A program made the position numbers and the translations under genes. The notes under the pieces were generated by a model. That model saw nothing but the letters and a program-made list of their open reading frames with translations. It was not told the origin of the DNA and ran no database searches. DNA of 64,000 nt from Snuella sedimenti (lineage in GTDB: Bacteria > Bacteroidota > Bacteroidia > Flavobacteriales > Flavobacteriaceae): the NCBI RefSeq assembly GCF_016428595.1, contig NZ_JAELVQ010000003.1:1-64000 (forward strand), read 5' to 3'. The number at the start of each line of letters is the position of its first letter. Positions within the stretch are counted from its first letter, which is position 1. Positions 22,953 through 32,894 of the stretch are shown piece after piece.

Positions 22953-25900
22953 TTATTTGTTTATTTTTATAAGTTGTATTGAGTCACTATTCTTGCCAAA
23001 GATTAATCCGAAATCCTTTTTGTTACTCAAGAGAATAGGTTTCATGGCTTTAGTATCTCCGTTAATATAAATACCACTTTGATTTGATTGTATAGGAGAG
23101 AAGGCTCCTTGTCCCTTTCCTTTTAAGAGTAAGCCATAGCCGGCATCGTTTCTGGGTGTTTCAATTTCGGAAGCATATAAGTTTCCAACCAATATTATAT
23201 CTTTATTACCATCGTTGTCAATATCTTTTAATAAGATGTCATTAACAGATGAGAATTGCGCTTGGTTGCGAAGTTCAGTTACATTAAAAGAACCGTTTCC
23301 TAAGTTTTCAAGGTAAGAAGATGCAAACGTATTGGCAGAATATGCAAGGGATTCTTCAAGGACATTGCCGTATACTTCTTTTAATGTTGCTTGTCCAAAA
23401 TCATTATAGGTTGGGAATTTCTTTTTAATGAAAGGCATTTGTGCCGAGCTACATGAGCGTCCCCTTAAAGGGTAGTTTTTACCCAGATCGTAATAGCTAA
23501 GAACAATATCAAGCGTCCCATTATTGTCAAAATCCGTGGTATGAACACCAAAGGGCTCTCCAACATTGGCTTTGTACTTATAATTCTTTCCTAAATTGCC
23601 AACTATTAAATCCATATCGCCATCGTTATCCATATCGGCCGATGCAATGCTATACCACCAACCGGTAAGATTGTCCAACCCAAAGTTTTGAGTTTGGTTG
23701 GTGAATTCATTTGCTTCGTTTTTAAATATGAGAACAGATGTCCATTCACCCACAACCACTAAATCCTTTTTATTGTCACCTGTTATATCTGTCCATTCGG
23801 CATCCGTGATCATCCCCAGATTACTAAATTCAGGAGCTATAGAGTTAGTAACATCTTTAAAAATTACTTTGTCGTTTTCAGTTTCATTTTTTAAAATATA
23901 ACTTTTAGCAGGAAAAGGGTATTTTCCGGGGATGAGCCTGCCGCCAACAAACAAATCCAGATCCCCATCGTCATCATAGTCGCATGGTTTTACTACCGAT
24001 CCGCTGGTTAACATTTTTGGTAATGCTGTACTGGTTTTAGTAAAATTACCAAGACCATCATTTAAATAAAGGCGGTCTTGTAATGCGGTGTCATTTACTT
24101 CAAATTCGTTGCCTCCACTTACAACATACAAATCTAAGTCTCCGTCGTTGTCAGCATCAAAGAATGTTGCTCCAATGTCTTCACTGTTTTTATCTGTAAT
24201 CCAAGCATTGCTGTTTACTTTTTGAAATGTTTGGTTTTTTGTTTGTACATGTAATGCTCCACTAAACCCTTTGGCACCTCCAATAAAGAAATCATCCAGT
24301 CCATCATTATTAATATCCCCAACAGTCAAGGCAGGTCCAAAATTGGACATTTTGTGTGGCAATAGACTTTCCTTGTTAAAGTCGTTATAGTCATTTTCTA
24401 GATGTTTGTAGTTAATATTATAAAGGGATGTTGCATCTGTAAATAAAGGCTTGTTATAAGGAACTTGATCATTAGTGATGCTTTTTGCCTCCTTATGGTT
24501 TAGTGTAATTAATTGATTGGCTTTAACATTGTTTATGGTTTGAATTTTACCATCGGGCCATGTAATTTTAAGTTCATCAATTGCTTTGTTTTGTCCTACG
24601 CCAAAATGTAATGTCTCACTAACTGATGATTGAAAACCTCTTGTTAAATACTGTTCTATAATTTGTTGGTTGTCTTTAGTTGTCACACTAACTCTTGAAC
24701 CGATACCAATGGTATTCTCTTTAGATCCTTTTAATTTTACCTTTAAATAGTTGCCTTGACTTTGTTCTATACTATTGTTTTTATAAATAAAGGCAAGATC
24801 ATCAGCATTATTAACTATTATATCCAGGTCACCGTCGTTGTCGAGATCGGCGTAGGCTGCACCGTTGGAACTCGTTAATTTCTTGTCTTCTGGGTTTAAT
24901 TCGAGCTTGCTAAATGTTAGGTTGCCGTTGTTCCTGTAAAAATAGTTTTCTTTTTTTCGTTTAGGCATGTGAGCCAAAATGTCTTTAACATAGGCCTTTT
25001 GGTCAAAACTTTTCCCTTGTTTTTTTAATTCAATAATTTGTTTTTGTCGCTCTTTACGGTAGTTTATAAAATCATTGTTTCTAAAATCACCTTTTATACC
25101 ATTTGAAACAAATAAGTCTTTTAGTCCGTCATTATCCATATCTAAGAACAACGGGCCCCAACTCCAATCGGTACTGGATACACCTGATAATTGTGCGATA
25201 TCCGAAAATCTGGGTAAGCCATCATGATTACCGTTATTAATTTGTAGTGTATTATACATGTATTGATGGTGCAACCCTAAATTAACATGTTTATAAAACC
25301 TTTCGGGATTCATACCGCTCATACTGGTCTTAATATCGTAGTTGTGCTCAGACATCATGTCTAAGGTAATAAAGTCCAAAAGGCCGTCATTGTTGAAATC
25401 GGCTATGTCGTTACCCATAGAAAAATTAGATCCATGGTTTGTTATTTCTTTACTAACCTCTTTAAAAGTTCCATTTTTTTGATTGATGTACAAATGGTCT
25501 TTTTCGGAATAGTCATGGCCAACTAGAATGTCTGGCCATCCATCGTTGTTTAAATCACCGATAGCAACTCCTAAGCCATAGCCTAATAAATTATTGATTA
25601 TACCACTTTGCTCTGTAACATCCTTATAAAAGCCGTCGTCGTTTTTAAATAAACGTTCTCCTTGAAATTGTGATTTGGTAGCCATTAATTTTTCTATGGC
25701 GTTATCGGGATACTGCATAATACCATGATTAAGAAGGAACATATCCAAATCCCCATCGTTATCATAATCAAAAAAAGTAGATTGTGTAGAGAAATGAGGG
25801 AGATCCAGTCCGTATTTTTTGCCTTCTTCTTTAAAAGTTGGAATGCCTTGTGCATTATTCCCTTGATTTATGTAAAGTTCATTGCGTCGTTTGTTCGGAT

Positions 25901-26345
25901 CATTGAATTTTCCGGATTTACAAATGTAGATATCTAATTTACTGTCGTCATTAATATCGACTAGGGTAACTCCTGTAGGAAACCCATATTTTCCTTTGGT
26001 TTTTGAAATATCAGTTATATCTGAAAATTTCATTTTGCCTTGATTCAAGTAGAGTTTATTGGATTTTAAATTGGAAACAAAATAAATATCCGATAGACCA
26101 TCTCCGTTTAAGTCTCCAGTAGCAACACCACCACCGTTGTAGAAATATTCATAAAACAAGCCATTCATGGTCATGGACTCTGTTAGTTGGTTGTTGAAAT
26201 GTATATTGGTGATTTCTGAATTAACTATGGTAAATAGAGGTGGAGCAGACACTTGATTATTAGTGGTTATACCCTCTTCATTTTTATTACATGAGAGTAG
26301 TACTATAAGGCAGTAAAACTGTAAATAAGAACAAAAAGGACGCAT
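22953..26345 (-). CDS. VCBS/FG-GAP repeat lipoprotein with ASPIC/UnbV domain
   Basis: 1130 aa from ATG 26345 (MRPFCSYLQFYCLIVLLSC; lipobox Cys at about residue 19); the longer frame adds 22 unlikely residues. Many calcium-binding DxDxDGxxD-type repeats are present, for example DLNGDGLSDIYF, DYDNDGDLDMF and DINNDGLDDFF, consistent with a seven-bladed propeller or two. An ASPIC/UnbV segment (GSRVSVTTKDNQQIIEQYL) lies about mid-protein. Such proteins sit beside SusC/SusD pairs in Bacteroidota PULs and probably bind glycan at the cell surface. It is last in the SusC-SusD-VCBS gene order on this strand. Confidence 0.92.
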   Translation of the reverse strand: MRPFCSYLQFYCLIVLLSCNKNEEGITTNNQVSAPPLFTIVNSEITNIHFNNQLTESMTMNGLFYEYFYNGGGVATGDLNGDGLSDIYFVSNLKSNKLYLNQGKMKFSDITDISKTKGKYGFPTGVTLVDINDDSKLDIYICKSGKFNDPNKRRNELYINQGNNAQGIPTFKEEGKKYGLDLPHFSTQSTFFDYDNDGDLDMFLLNHGIMQYPDNAIEKLMATKSQFQGERLFKNDDGFYKDVTEQSGIINNLLGYGLGVAIGDLNNDGWPDILVGHDYSEKDHLYINQKNGTFKEVSKEITNHGSNFSMGNDIADFNNDGLLDFITLDMMSEHNYDIKTSMSGMNPERFYKHVNLGLHHQYMYNTLQINNGNHDGLPRFSDIAQLSGVSSTDWSWGPLFLDMDNDGLKDLFVSNGIKGDFRNNDFINYRKERQKQIIELKKQGKSFDQKAYVKDILAHMPKRKKENYFYRNNGNLTFSKLELNPEDKKLTSSNGAAYADLDNDGDLDIIVNNADDLAFIYKNNSIEQSQGNYLKVKLKGSKENTIGIGSRVSVTTKDNQQIIEQYLTRGFQSSVSETLHFGVGQNKAIDELKITWPDGKIQTINNVKANQLITLNHKEAKSITNDQVPYNKPLFTDATSLYNINYKHLENDYNDFNKESLLPHKMSNFGPALTVGDINNDGLDDFFIGGAKGFSGALHVQTKNQTFQKVNSNAWITDKNSEDIGATFFDADNDGDLDLYVVSGGNEFEVNDTALQDRLYLNDGLGNFTKTSTALPKMLTSGSVVKPCDYDDDGDLDLFVGGRLIPGKYPFPAKSYILKNETENDKVIFKDVTNSIAPEFSNLGMITDAEWTDITGDNKKDLVVVGEWTSVLIFKNEANEFTNQTQNFGLDNLTGWWYSIASADMDNDGDMDLIVGNLGKNYKYKANVGEPFGVHTTDFDNNGTLDIVLSYYDLGKNYPLRGRSCSSAQMPFIKKKFPTYNDFGQATLKEVYGNVLEESLAYSANTFASSYLENLGNGSFNVTELRNQAQFSSVNDILLKDIDNDGNKDIILVGNLYASEIETPRNDAGYGLLLKGKGQGAFSPIQSNQSGIYINGDTKAMKPILLSNKKDFGLIFGKNSDSIQLIKINK

Positions 26346-26447
26346 ATTGAATGAATTATTTTTTAATAATAAAAAGCAAAAGTGAGGCTTGTATATATAA
26401 TACGGCCTCACTTCTAAAATAACTTAATTTAACTTAAATTACTAATT

Positions 26448-27941
26448 TTAGTAATTTGGGTTTTGTTCTAGAGCTGTTCCCTCTATGTCAAACTCACTAG
26501 CAGGTATTGGCCATAAGTAATCTCTATTTGGATTAAATTGTCTTGTTCCTCCTGGGTCGACCAATCCATCCATAACCTGTTCAGCTATTCCCCATCTACG
26601 AATATCGGAGTACCTGATTCCTTCAAGAAGTAGTTCCACACGGCGTTCGTGCCTTATGGCCTCGCGCATTTGTTCTTTAGATAAACCATCTGGTAAAGGA
26701 GGCATATTTACACTAGGTCTTGCCCTAATGGTATTTATAGCTTCATATACAGAGCTGTCTGGTCCCGAAGCTTCATTTTTAGCTTCGGCATAGGTTAATA
26801 ATATTTCGGCATATCTAAATATAATAGCATTTAGACCTGTTCTTGTTGGGTAAGGTGTTGGTGCTACGACGCCTTCCTCATCATACTCGGTATACTTCTT
26901 AAAGCAGTAACCACCAAATTCTCCAACATGGTCTGCAATGCCATTTATGGTAGCTCCGGGAACGGAGATGGTTTGTTTTAAACGGGGATCTCTATTTTCA
27001 TATGGATTGTTTTCATCGTACATGGGAGAATCCTCTATGGACATTCCGTCTGTCATTTCATATTCATCTACCATATTTTGTAAAGGCACAATAGACGACC
27101 AACCACCAACGGTATAACTACCTAAATATAGTTCGAAAAAGTTCCCTTGTTCTGGGGACTTATATTGAACATCGAATATTACCTCTTCATTATTTTCGTT
27201 GGCTTCACGGAAAAGATCTCTGTAATTGGGGAATAGGTCATATCCCATACCCATTACTTCTTGGGCCGTGCTTGCGGCTTCAGCCCAACGGTCGTTATAT
27301 AAAAGGACTCTGGCCTTTAATGCTTTGGCAGCACCTTCTGTTGCTTTACCAACTTCCGATTGACTGGAAGGTAATAGTGTTGCTGCTTGATCCAGATCGG
27401 ATATGATTTGATTTACTACCGCTTCTTTACTATCTCTAGGCAATTGTGAGTGCTCTATTTTTGGACTTTCTAAAATGATAGGCACGCCACTATAAAAGTC
27501 TGTTAATCTGAAATAAAAGTAGGCTCTTAAAAACAGGGCTTCGCCTTTAGTAGATTGTTTGAAATTCTCGTCAAGACCTTCAACTGTTTCAATATTGTCT
27601 AAAACAACATTTGCTCTACCAATACCCCTAAAGCAATCACTCCATATCCAGCTAATAGCACCAGGGCCACGGGCGTCGTGGGTACCGTCTGCGATGGCTT
27701 TAAAGCCTTCCCATGGATAGTTGTTATAAGCATTGTCGGATAAAACATCATAATAGATATAGCTTTGTTCTAAGCTTTGTAACGAATTATAGATACCGTT
27801 AAGAGCTAAACGGACATCAGATTCTGTCTTCCAAAATGTTTCAGAAGAAATATTTGTTGTGGATGCTACCTCAATGACGTCTTTTGTACAAGACGTTAAA
27901 ATGAGGGACAATCCTAAAATTAATTTTATATATGTTTTCAT
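26448..27941 (-). CDS. susD: SusD/RagB-family outer-membrane glycan-binding lipoprotein
   Basis: 497 aa with lipoprotein signal (LILGLSLILTSCTKD). Typical SusD blocks: an N-terminal SETFWKTESDVRLALNGIY TPR-like region, ALFLRAYFYFRLTDFYSGVP, and a C-terminal AIRHERRVELLLEGIRYSD followed by YLWPIPASEFD. It caps the SusC barrel and captures the oligosaccharide. Its stop-to-start spacing to susC is 18 bp, so they are co-transcribed. The glycan cannot be told from sequence alone. Confidence 0.96.
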   Translation of the reverse strand: MKTYIKLILGLSLILTSCTKDVIEVASTTNISSETFWKTESDVRLALNGIYNSLQSLEQSYIYYDVLSDNAYNNYPWEGFKAIADGTHDARGPGAISWIWSDCFRGIGRANVVLDNIETVEGLDENFKQSTKGEALFLRAYFYFRLTDFYSGVPIILESPKIEHSQLPRDSKEAVVNQIISDLDQAATLLPSSQSEVGKATEGAAKALKARVLLYNDRWAEAASTAQEVMGMGYDLFPNYRDLFREANENNEEVIFDVQYKSPEQGNFFELYLGSYTVGGWSSIVPLQNMVDEYEMTDGMSIEDSPMYDENNPYENRDPRLKQTISVPGATINGIADHVGEFGGYCFKKYTEYDEEGVVAPTPYPTRTGLNAIIFRYAEILLTYAEAKNEASGPDSSVYEAINTIRARPSVNMPPLPDGLSKEQMREAIRHERRVELLLEGIRYSDIRRWGIAEQVMDGLVDPGGTRQFNPNRDYLWPIPASEFDIEGTALEQNPNY

Positions 27942-27959
27942 AATTAAACAATTTTTTTG

Positions 27960-30900
27960 TTATAGTGAAATGTTTAAACCTAATGAATATACTTGAACAT
28001 TAGAATAAGACCCTCTTCCGCCAAAAAGATCTTTTTCAGGATCCAAACCTCTATATTTGGTAATTGTTATGGGGTTGCTGGCATTAACGTAAACTCGTAA
28101 TTGTGATATTTTCATTTTTTCTAACACCTTGCTAGGTAAAGAATAGCCTAACTGCACATTTTTTAATCTTAAAAAGGATGCATCTTGAAGTAAAAATGTA
28201 GAATTTCTCCAAATATTATTTACATAATTGCTAGACCTCACCAATCTTGGGTATTGTGTACTAGGGTTTTCTGGAGTCCAAGAGTTTTCAGCCCAGAATT
28301 TAGGTATTCCAGCACCATTAAAGAAAGGTTTGTTTTCGTGTTCTGTTATTGCTTTCACTCCTTCTACACCTTGCCAAAGCATTGAAAAATCAAATCCTTT
28401 ATAAGATGCCCCAAGGCTAAATCCATAAGTGAAATCAGGTATAGAGCTTCCAGCTGCCTGTCTGTCACCATCACCAATATCTCCACTGTTGTCTAAATCT
28501 TCAAATTTTATATCTCCTGGTCTAGCATCAGGCTGTGCGCCATGTGCATCTATTTCTGCCTGGTTTTGGAAAATGCCTAACATTTTAATAGTATAGAATT
28601 CATTTATCGGGCTCCCTTCAATTATTCTACTAATACCTCCAATCTGAGGGGTTGGTAATTTAGTAACTTCATTATCAATAGTTGTAAAGTTAAAGCTTAT
28701 ACCATATTCAAACTCGTCTCCGATAGTGTCATCATAATTAGCTAAAAACTCAAAACCTTTATTTCTAACAGAAGCTAGGTTTACCGTTGGGGGGGCTAGA
28801 CCTCCTACAACGCTCGATATATTTATAGGTCTTAAAATGTCTTCAGTATCTTTTAAGTAATAATCAACTACTAAATCTAGTTTACCATTTAATAGAGTAG
28901 CATCCAATCCAAAGTTGGTTTGAGCAGAAGTTTCCCAAGTAACATCTGGATTTGGTAAGCTGGTTTGTGCAGCACCTCCAACAAGACTACCTCCATACGA
29001 ATAGGTTCTCCCTAAACTGTAAATTGAACTATACTGGTTAGGGGCAATATCTTGATTTCCTAATTCACCATACGATGCTCTTAATTTTAGTCGATTGATA
29101 AAGTCAACATTGTCCATAAAAGCTTCGTTTGAAATATTCCAACCAGCAGAAAATGATGGGAAAACCCCCCATTTGTTACCTGGGCCAAAGTTTGAAGATC
29201 CATCATACCTCACGTTAGCTTCTAAAAGATATTTTCCTTTATAATCATAATTTATTCTCCCAAAAAAGGATTGAAGACCATAATCAACACTAAAACCTGA
29301 AGCTGTAGGGTCGTCTGCTCCAGCACTAATTTCTTGTAAAGCATTACTAGGTAAACCATCTTTAGAAGCAGCTAGATAATGTCTTTTAAATTTTTCCTGA
29401 CTGAAACCTGCTAAAGCAGTAATATTGTGACTTTCAGCAATGGTTTTATTATAGTTTAAAGTTGTTAAGAACGTTATGGTTCTTTCTGTATTATAACCAT
29501 TCCAAGCAGATAAAGGGTTTCCAGAGACACCTAAATCTGTGACAGCACCTGTTTTTGGATTAACAAGATCAATTTGAGGTCTAAACACTTTATGAAGATT
29601 ATGTAGTGTATTTACACCTACTGTTCCTTTTATTTTTAATCCATCAAAAAGTTCATATTCTCCAGATAGGTTAGCCAATAGGTTGTCCCAAGCATTATTG
29701 TTTTTACCTTCTAAAGCTCCTGCAAGTGCATGTGTAGCATTTGGAAAACCAACCCAAGGAAAGGCATAGCTTCCATCCTCTAAGCGAGGACTTTGCATAG
29801 GTGTAGCGCGCTCAATCCAGCCAATAACCGTTCCAGCTCCTGCAATAGGTTGGCGTACGTCGTCACGTCTACCTGATAACTTTACGGAATAGTTAAATTT
29901 ATCGGATACTTGTGTGTCTAAATTTAAACGTACCGTATACTGTTTAGTATTTGTTCCTAGTATAATTCCTTCTTGGTCTAAATAGCCTAAAGAAAAAGAA
30001 TAGGTGGTCTTATCATTCCCTCCCCTTACGCTCAAGTTATGTGCAGTTATCTGTGCATCTCTATACATTACATCCTGCCAGTTTGTGTTAGGGTATAAGT
30101 ATGGATCTGAACCATTTCTAAATTCATTGATTACATCGGTTGAAAATTCAGGTGTTGAAGCTGGATCTTCATTAAATTTAGCTAGGTTATGTAATTCCAT
30201 AAATTCAACAGAATTAGTAACATATTCTGTTAGTCTTGTTGGCTTTTGAATACCAGTATAACCATCATAATTAACGGTTAATTTTCCTTTTTCTCCGGTT
30301 TTTGTGGTAACCAATATAACACCATTTGCAGCTCTGGCTCCATATATGGCAGCGGAGGCTGCATCTTTTAAAACGGTTATAGTCTCGATGTCGGCTACAT
30401 TAACGTTATTAAGGTTTCCTCTAATCCCATCAATAAGTACTAATGGAGCACTATTTCCTAAAGTACCTATACCTCTAATTCGTATTGTCGCACCATCGCC
30501 CCCAGGGTTACCAGAATTTTGTGTTACAGTTACACCAGCTGCTTGACCTGCTAAGGCTTGAGAGGCACTTGCAATTGGACGATTTTGCTCATTATCCAGT
30601 TTTACCGTGGAAATGGAACCTGTTAAGTTTTCTTTCTTTTGGGTGCCATACCCTACAATTACTATCTCTTCAAGTTGAGATGTGTCCTCTTCCAAGGTAA
30701 TGGACAGGGACGTTTTGCTGTTAATTGCTACTTCTAGTGTTTTGAAGCCAACATAACTAAATGTTAGAGTGCTATTTGCAGCCACATTGTTTAAGGAGAA
30801 GTTCCCGTCAAAATCGGTAACGGCACCAGCTTGAGTGCCTTTAACGACAACATTTACACCTGTAAGTGGCATGCCATCGCTTGCAGATGTTACTGTACCA

Positions 30901-30983
30901 GTAATTTTTTGATTTTGGGAAAAACCCAAATTAACACAGAAAATCACTAGTAACGTAAATAGATTACATAATTTTGTTTTCAT
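27960..30983 (-). CDS. susC: SusC/RagA-family TonB-dependent transporter
   Basis: 1007 aa. A signal peptide (ending LGFSQ) is followed by a carboxypeptidase-D regulatory-like domain (KITGTVTSASDGMPL...VGFKTLEVAI, residues 26-100), TonB box region EEIVIVGYGTQ, plug domain (PLVLIDGIRGNLNNVNV, ANGVILVTTK), and a 22-strand barrel ending YSLGLNISL. With SusD it imports oligosaccharides across the outer membrane using TonB energy. It is the first gene of the minus-strand PUL arm; a TAATTTTG promoter element is just upstream. Confidence 0.96.
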   Translation of the reverse strand: MKTKLCNLFTLLVIFCVNLGFSQNQKITGTVTSASDGMPLTGVNVVVKGTQAGAVTDFDGNFSLNNVAANSTLTFSYVGFKTLEVAINSKTSLSITLEEDTSQLEEIVIVGYGTQKKENLTGSISTVKLDNEQNRPIASASQALAGQAAGVTVTQNSGNPGGDGATIRIRGIGTLGNSAPLVLIDGIRGNLNNVNVADIETITVLKDAASAAIYGARAANGVILVTTKTGEKGKLTVNYDGYTGIQKPTRLTEYVTNSVEFMELHNLAKFNEDPASTPEFSTDVINEFRNGSDPYLYPNTNWQDVMYRDAQITAHNLSVRGGNDKTTYSFSLGYLDQEGIILGTNTKQYTVRLNLDTQVSDKFNYSVKLSGRRDDVRQPIAGAGTVIGWIERATPMQSPRLEDGSYAFPWVGFPNATHALAGALEGKNNNAWDNLLANLSGEYELFDGLKIKGTVGVNTLHNLHKVFRPQIDLVNPKTGAVTDLGVSGNPLSAWNGYNTERTITFLTTLNYNKTIAESHNITALAGFSQEKFKRHYLAASKDGLPSNALQEISAGADDPTASGFSVDYGLQSFFGRINYDYKGKYLLEANVRYDGSSNFGPGNKWGVFPSFSAGWNISNEAFMDNVDFINRLKLRASYGELGNQDIAPNQYSSIYSLGRTYSYGGSLVGGAAQTSLPNPDVTWETSAQTNFGLDATLLNGKLDLVVDYYLKDTEDILRPINISSVVGGLAPPTVNLASVRNKGFEFLANYDDTIGDEFEYGISFNFTTIDNEVTKLPTPQIGGISRIIEGSPINEFYTIKMLGIFQNQAEIDAHGAQPDARPGDIKFEDLDNSGDIGDGDRQAAGSSIPDFTYGFSLGASYKGFDFSMLWQGVEGVKAITEHENKPFFNGAGIPKFWAENSWTPENPSTQYPRLVRSSNYVNNIWRNSTFLLQDASFLRLKNVQLGYSLPSKVLEKMKISQLRVYVNASNPITITKYRGLDPEKDLFGGRGSYSNVQVYSLGLNISL

Positions 30984-31012
30984 ACTTAAGTTGATTTAAA
31001 ATTGGAATGTCA

Positions 31013-31020
31013 CAAAATTA
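31013..31020 (-). promoter_or_regulatory. -7 element of the susC promoter
   Basis: Read on the minus strand this is TAATTTTG, a TAnnTTTG match 30 bp before the susC ATG. A clear -33 TTTG at the standard spacing is not obvious, which would suit an activator-dependent promoter. Confidence 0.5.
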
Positions 31021-31041
31021 CTTAGGCATTTCAAGCTTGTC

Positions 31042-31076
31042 TTGCACTCGATTATCAATTACGTTCTCTATATTTG
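31042..31076 (+). promoter_or_regulatory. Promoter of the PUL AraC regulator
   Basis: TTG at 31042-31044 and TATATTTG at 31069-31076 match the Bacteroidota -33/-7 pattern with a slightly long spacer, 24 bp before ATG 31100. It is divergent from the susC promoter. Confidence 0.55.
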
Positions 31077-31099
31077 CAGTTGTATATGTTTAAGGACAA

Positions 31100-31981
31100 A
31101 TGAAAGCGAATTTTAGAAAATTAAAGAGCCCTATAGAACAGGCTTTTCATATTAGAAAGGATACACGTACCCACTTTAACGATCATTGGCATTTTCATGA
31201 TATTCTTGAATTGGTTGTTATTCTTAAGGGGGAAGGAAAGCGTTTTATAGGCGATTCCATTGAGACGTTTTCTGAAGGTGATGTTATTTTGGTAGGAGAG
31301 AAATTGCCCCATGTGTGGCGTAGCAAACCTCCTGAAAACCTTGATCAGTCAAAGGAAAGCTGCGCATCTATTATTATACAATTTTCTCCTAATTTTCTAG
31401 GGGATGGTTTTTTAAGTTTGGGTGAATCTAAGAAAATAAAGGAGCTTTTTACAAGAGCAGAAATGGGGATGTCCTTTGCTAGGGTAACAGCAAAGAAAAT
31501 GATAAAAAAAATAAAGCGCTTGTTAAAAGTAGAAGGGATGGAGCGCTTGTTGCTGTTCCTTAACATATTGAATCTAGCCTCTCAAGCAAATGATTATAGG
31601 CTATTGGCTACACCTCTTTTTAAAGAAACTATTTTTAAGAGTGATATAAAGATTAATCGTGTTTTTGAGTTTGTGATGGATAATTTTTCCAACCCCATTA
31701 CTTTAGATGAGGTCGCAGAGGTTGCTTCGATGAATAAAACGGCCTTTTGTAGGTATTTTAAGAATAGGACCAATAAAACATTTACGTCTTTTTTAAATGA
31801 AATTAGAATAGGCTATGCCTGTAAGCTCATTCATGAAGAGAAATATAGTATATCTGAAGCAGCGTATTTAAGCGGTTATAATAGTCCTTCTCATTTTAAT
31901 AAGCAATTTCGACTTATTAAAAAAGTATCCCCTTCAGAGTTTGCGAATAGTACAAAGGAGAATATAGAAGAACTGGTTTAA
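31100..31981 (+). CDS. AraC-family regulator of the PUL
   Basis: 293 aa. The N-terminal cupin-type sugar-sensing domain (HFNDHWHFHDILELVVILKG, later GDVILVGEKLPHVW) is in residues 20-80. The C-terminal two HTH motifs (about 195-290) include EVAEVASMNKTAFCRYFK and SEAAYLSGYNSPSHFNKQF. This is the arrangement of one-component sugar regulators such as RhaR/MelR, not the hybrid two-component systems or SusR common in PULs. It is divergent from susC and convergent (4-nt overlap) with the lactonase gene. It probably activates this locus in response to an intracellular sugar or acid. Confidence 0.9.
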   Translation: MKANFRKLKSPIEQAFHIRKDTRTHFNDHWHFHDILELVVILKGEGKRFIGDSIETFSEGDVILVGEKLPHVWRSKPPENLDQSKESCASIIIQFSPNFLGDGFLSLGESKKIKELFTRAEMGMSFARVTAKKMIKKIKRLLKVEGMERLLLFLNILNLASQANDYRLLATPLFKETIFKSDIKINRVFEFVMDNFSNPITLDEVAEVASMNKTAFCRYFKNRTNKTFTSFLNEIRIGYACKLIHEEKYSISEAAYLSGYNSPSHFNKQFRLIKKVSPSEFANSTKENIEELV

Positions 31982-32868
31982 TGCAAAGGCGTGTAATAAT
32001 TAGGTTTAAATCCGTTTACTTCTGTTTTTATGGTAAAGATGCTTCCGCTATTGGGGTATTTTTCTAGGTCTGATGCCGATAATCCTTCTTTAGCGGTGGT
32101 TATAAAAAGTGTGTTCATGTTTTTTCCTCCAAAAGTACATGAAGTTACAAGTGGGGCATCTACATTAATTTTTTTGAGTAGTTGTCCAGACTTAGGGTTC
32201 CAACAGGTTACGCAAGCTCCTCCCCACAAGGCAATCCATAAATTACCTTGATTGTCGATAGTCATGCCATCTGGAGCACCTAGTTCTAAAGGAATTGTTA
32301 TTACCATTCGTTGGTTAGAGATATTGCTGTTTTCGTCAAAGTTAAATGCATAAACTCCCTGCTTTACAGTGTCTATGTAATACATTGTTTTTTTATCAAG
32401 GGACCATGTTATACCATTAGATATGGTAACCTTGGAAACACACTTTTTCATTTCTTTATTAGAATCTACCCGATATAATGCTCCCTTATTGGGTTTTATG
32501 TCCATTTCCATTGTTCCTATCCACAAGTTCCCATTTGGATCGGCTTTTCCATCATTAAAGCGAATATTTTTTGTTTCAAATAGAATGGAGGTATATTCGT
32601 TTGCTGCTCCCGTGGCAGTATTCACTAAAATTAATTTGTTGGTATCTGAAATCAGGAATTCTTTATCTGAAATAGGTATAATGGCTGATGCTTTATCTCC
32701 TTGGTATATTATTTTATCTTTTTTGGTAGTGATATTGGTGGCATGTACTTCCCCTTTACTAATGTCTACCCATAAAAGTTCTTGGGAACTATTTATCCAT
32801 ATGGGGCCTTCTCCCAGAATGGCTTTAGCGTCTATAAAGATGTTTGTTATGCTTCTTTGATTTGTCAC
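31978..32868 (-). CDS. SMP-30/gluconolactonase-family lactonase
   Basis: 296 aa, six-bladed propeller of the SMP-30/Gnl family that opens aldonolactones with a divalent metal. The metal ligands are visible as the E in LGEGPIWI (about residue 18), the N in SNGITWSLD (about 148) and the D in GAPDGMTIDNQGNLWIALW (about 198). FNDGKADPNGNLWIGTME is the substrate-side block. There is no signal peptide, so it is cytoplasmic. It follows the SDR gene by 26 bp in the same operon, as expected for the step after sugar oxidation. Confidence 0.9.
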   Translation of the reverse strand: MTNQRSITNIFIDAKAILGEGPIWINSSQELLWVDISKGEVHATNITTKKDKIIYQGDKASAIIPISDKEFLISDTNKLILVNTATGAANEYTSILFETKNIRFNDGKADPNGNLWIGTMEMDIKPNKGALYRVDSNKEMKKCVSKVTISNGITWSLDKKTMYYIDTVKQGVYAFNFDENSNISNQRMVITIPLELGAPDGMTIDNQGNLWIALWGGACVTCWNPKSGQLLKKINVDAPLVTSCTFGGKNMNTLFITTAKEGLSASDLEKYPNSGSIFTIKTEVNGFKPNYYTPLH

Positions 32869-32894
32869 GTATAATAACTAATAATTTGTAACAA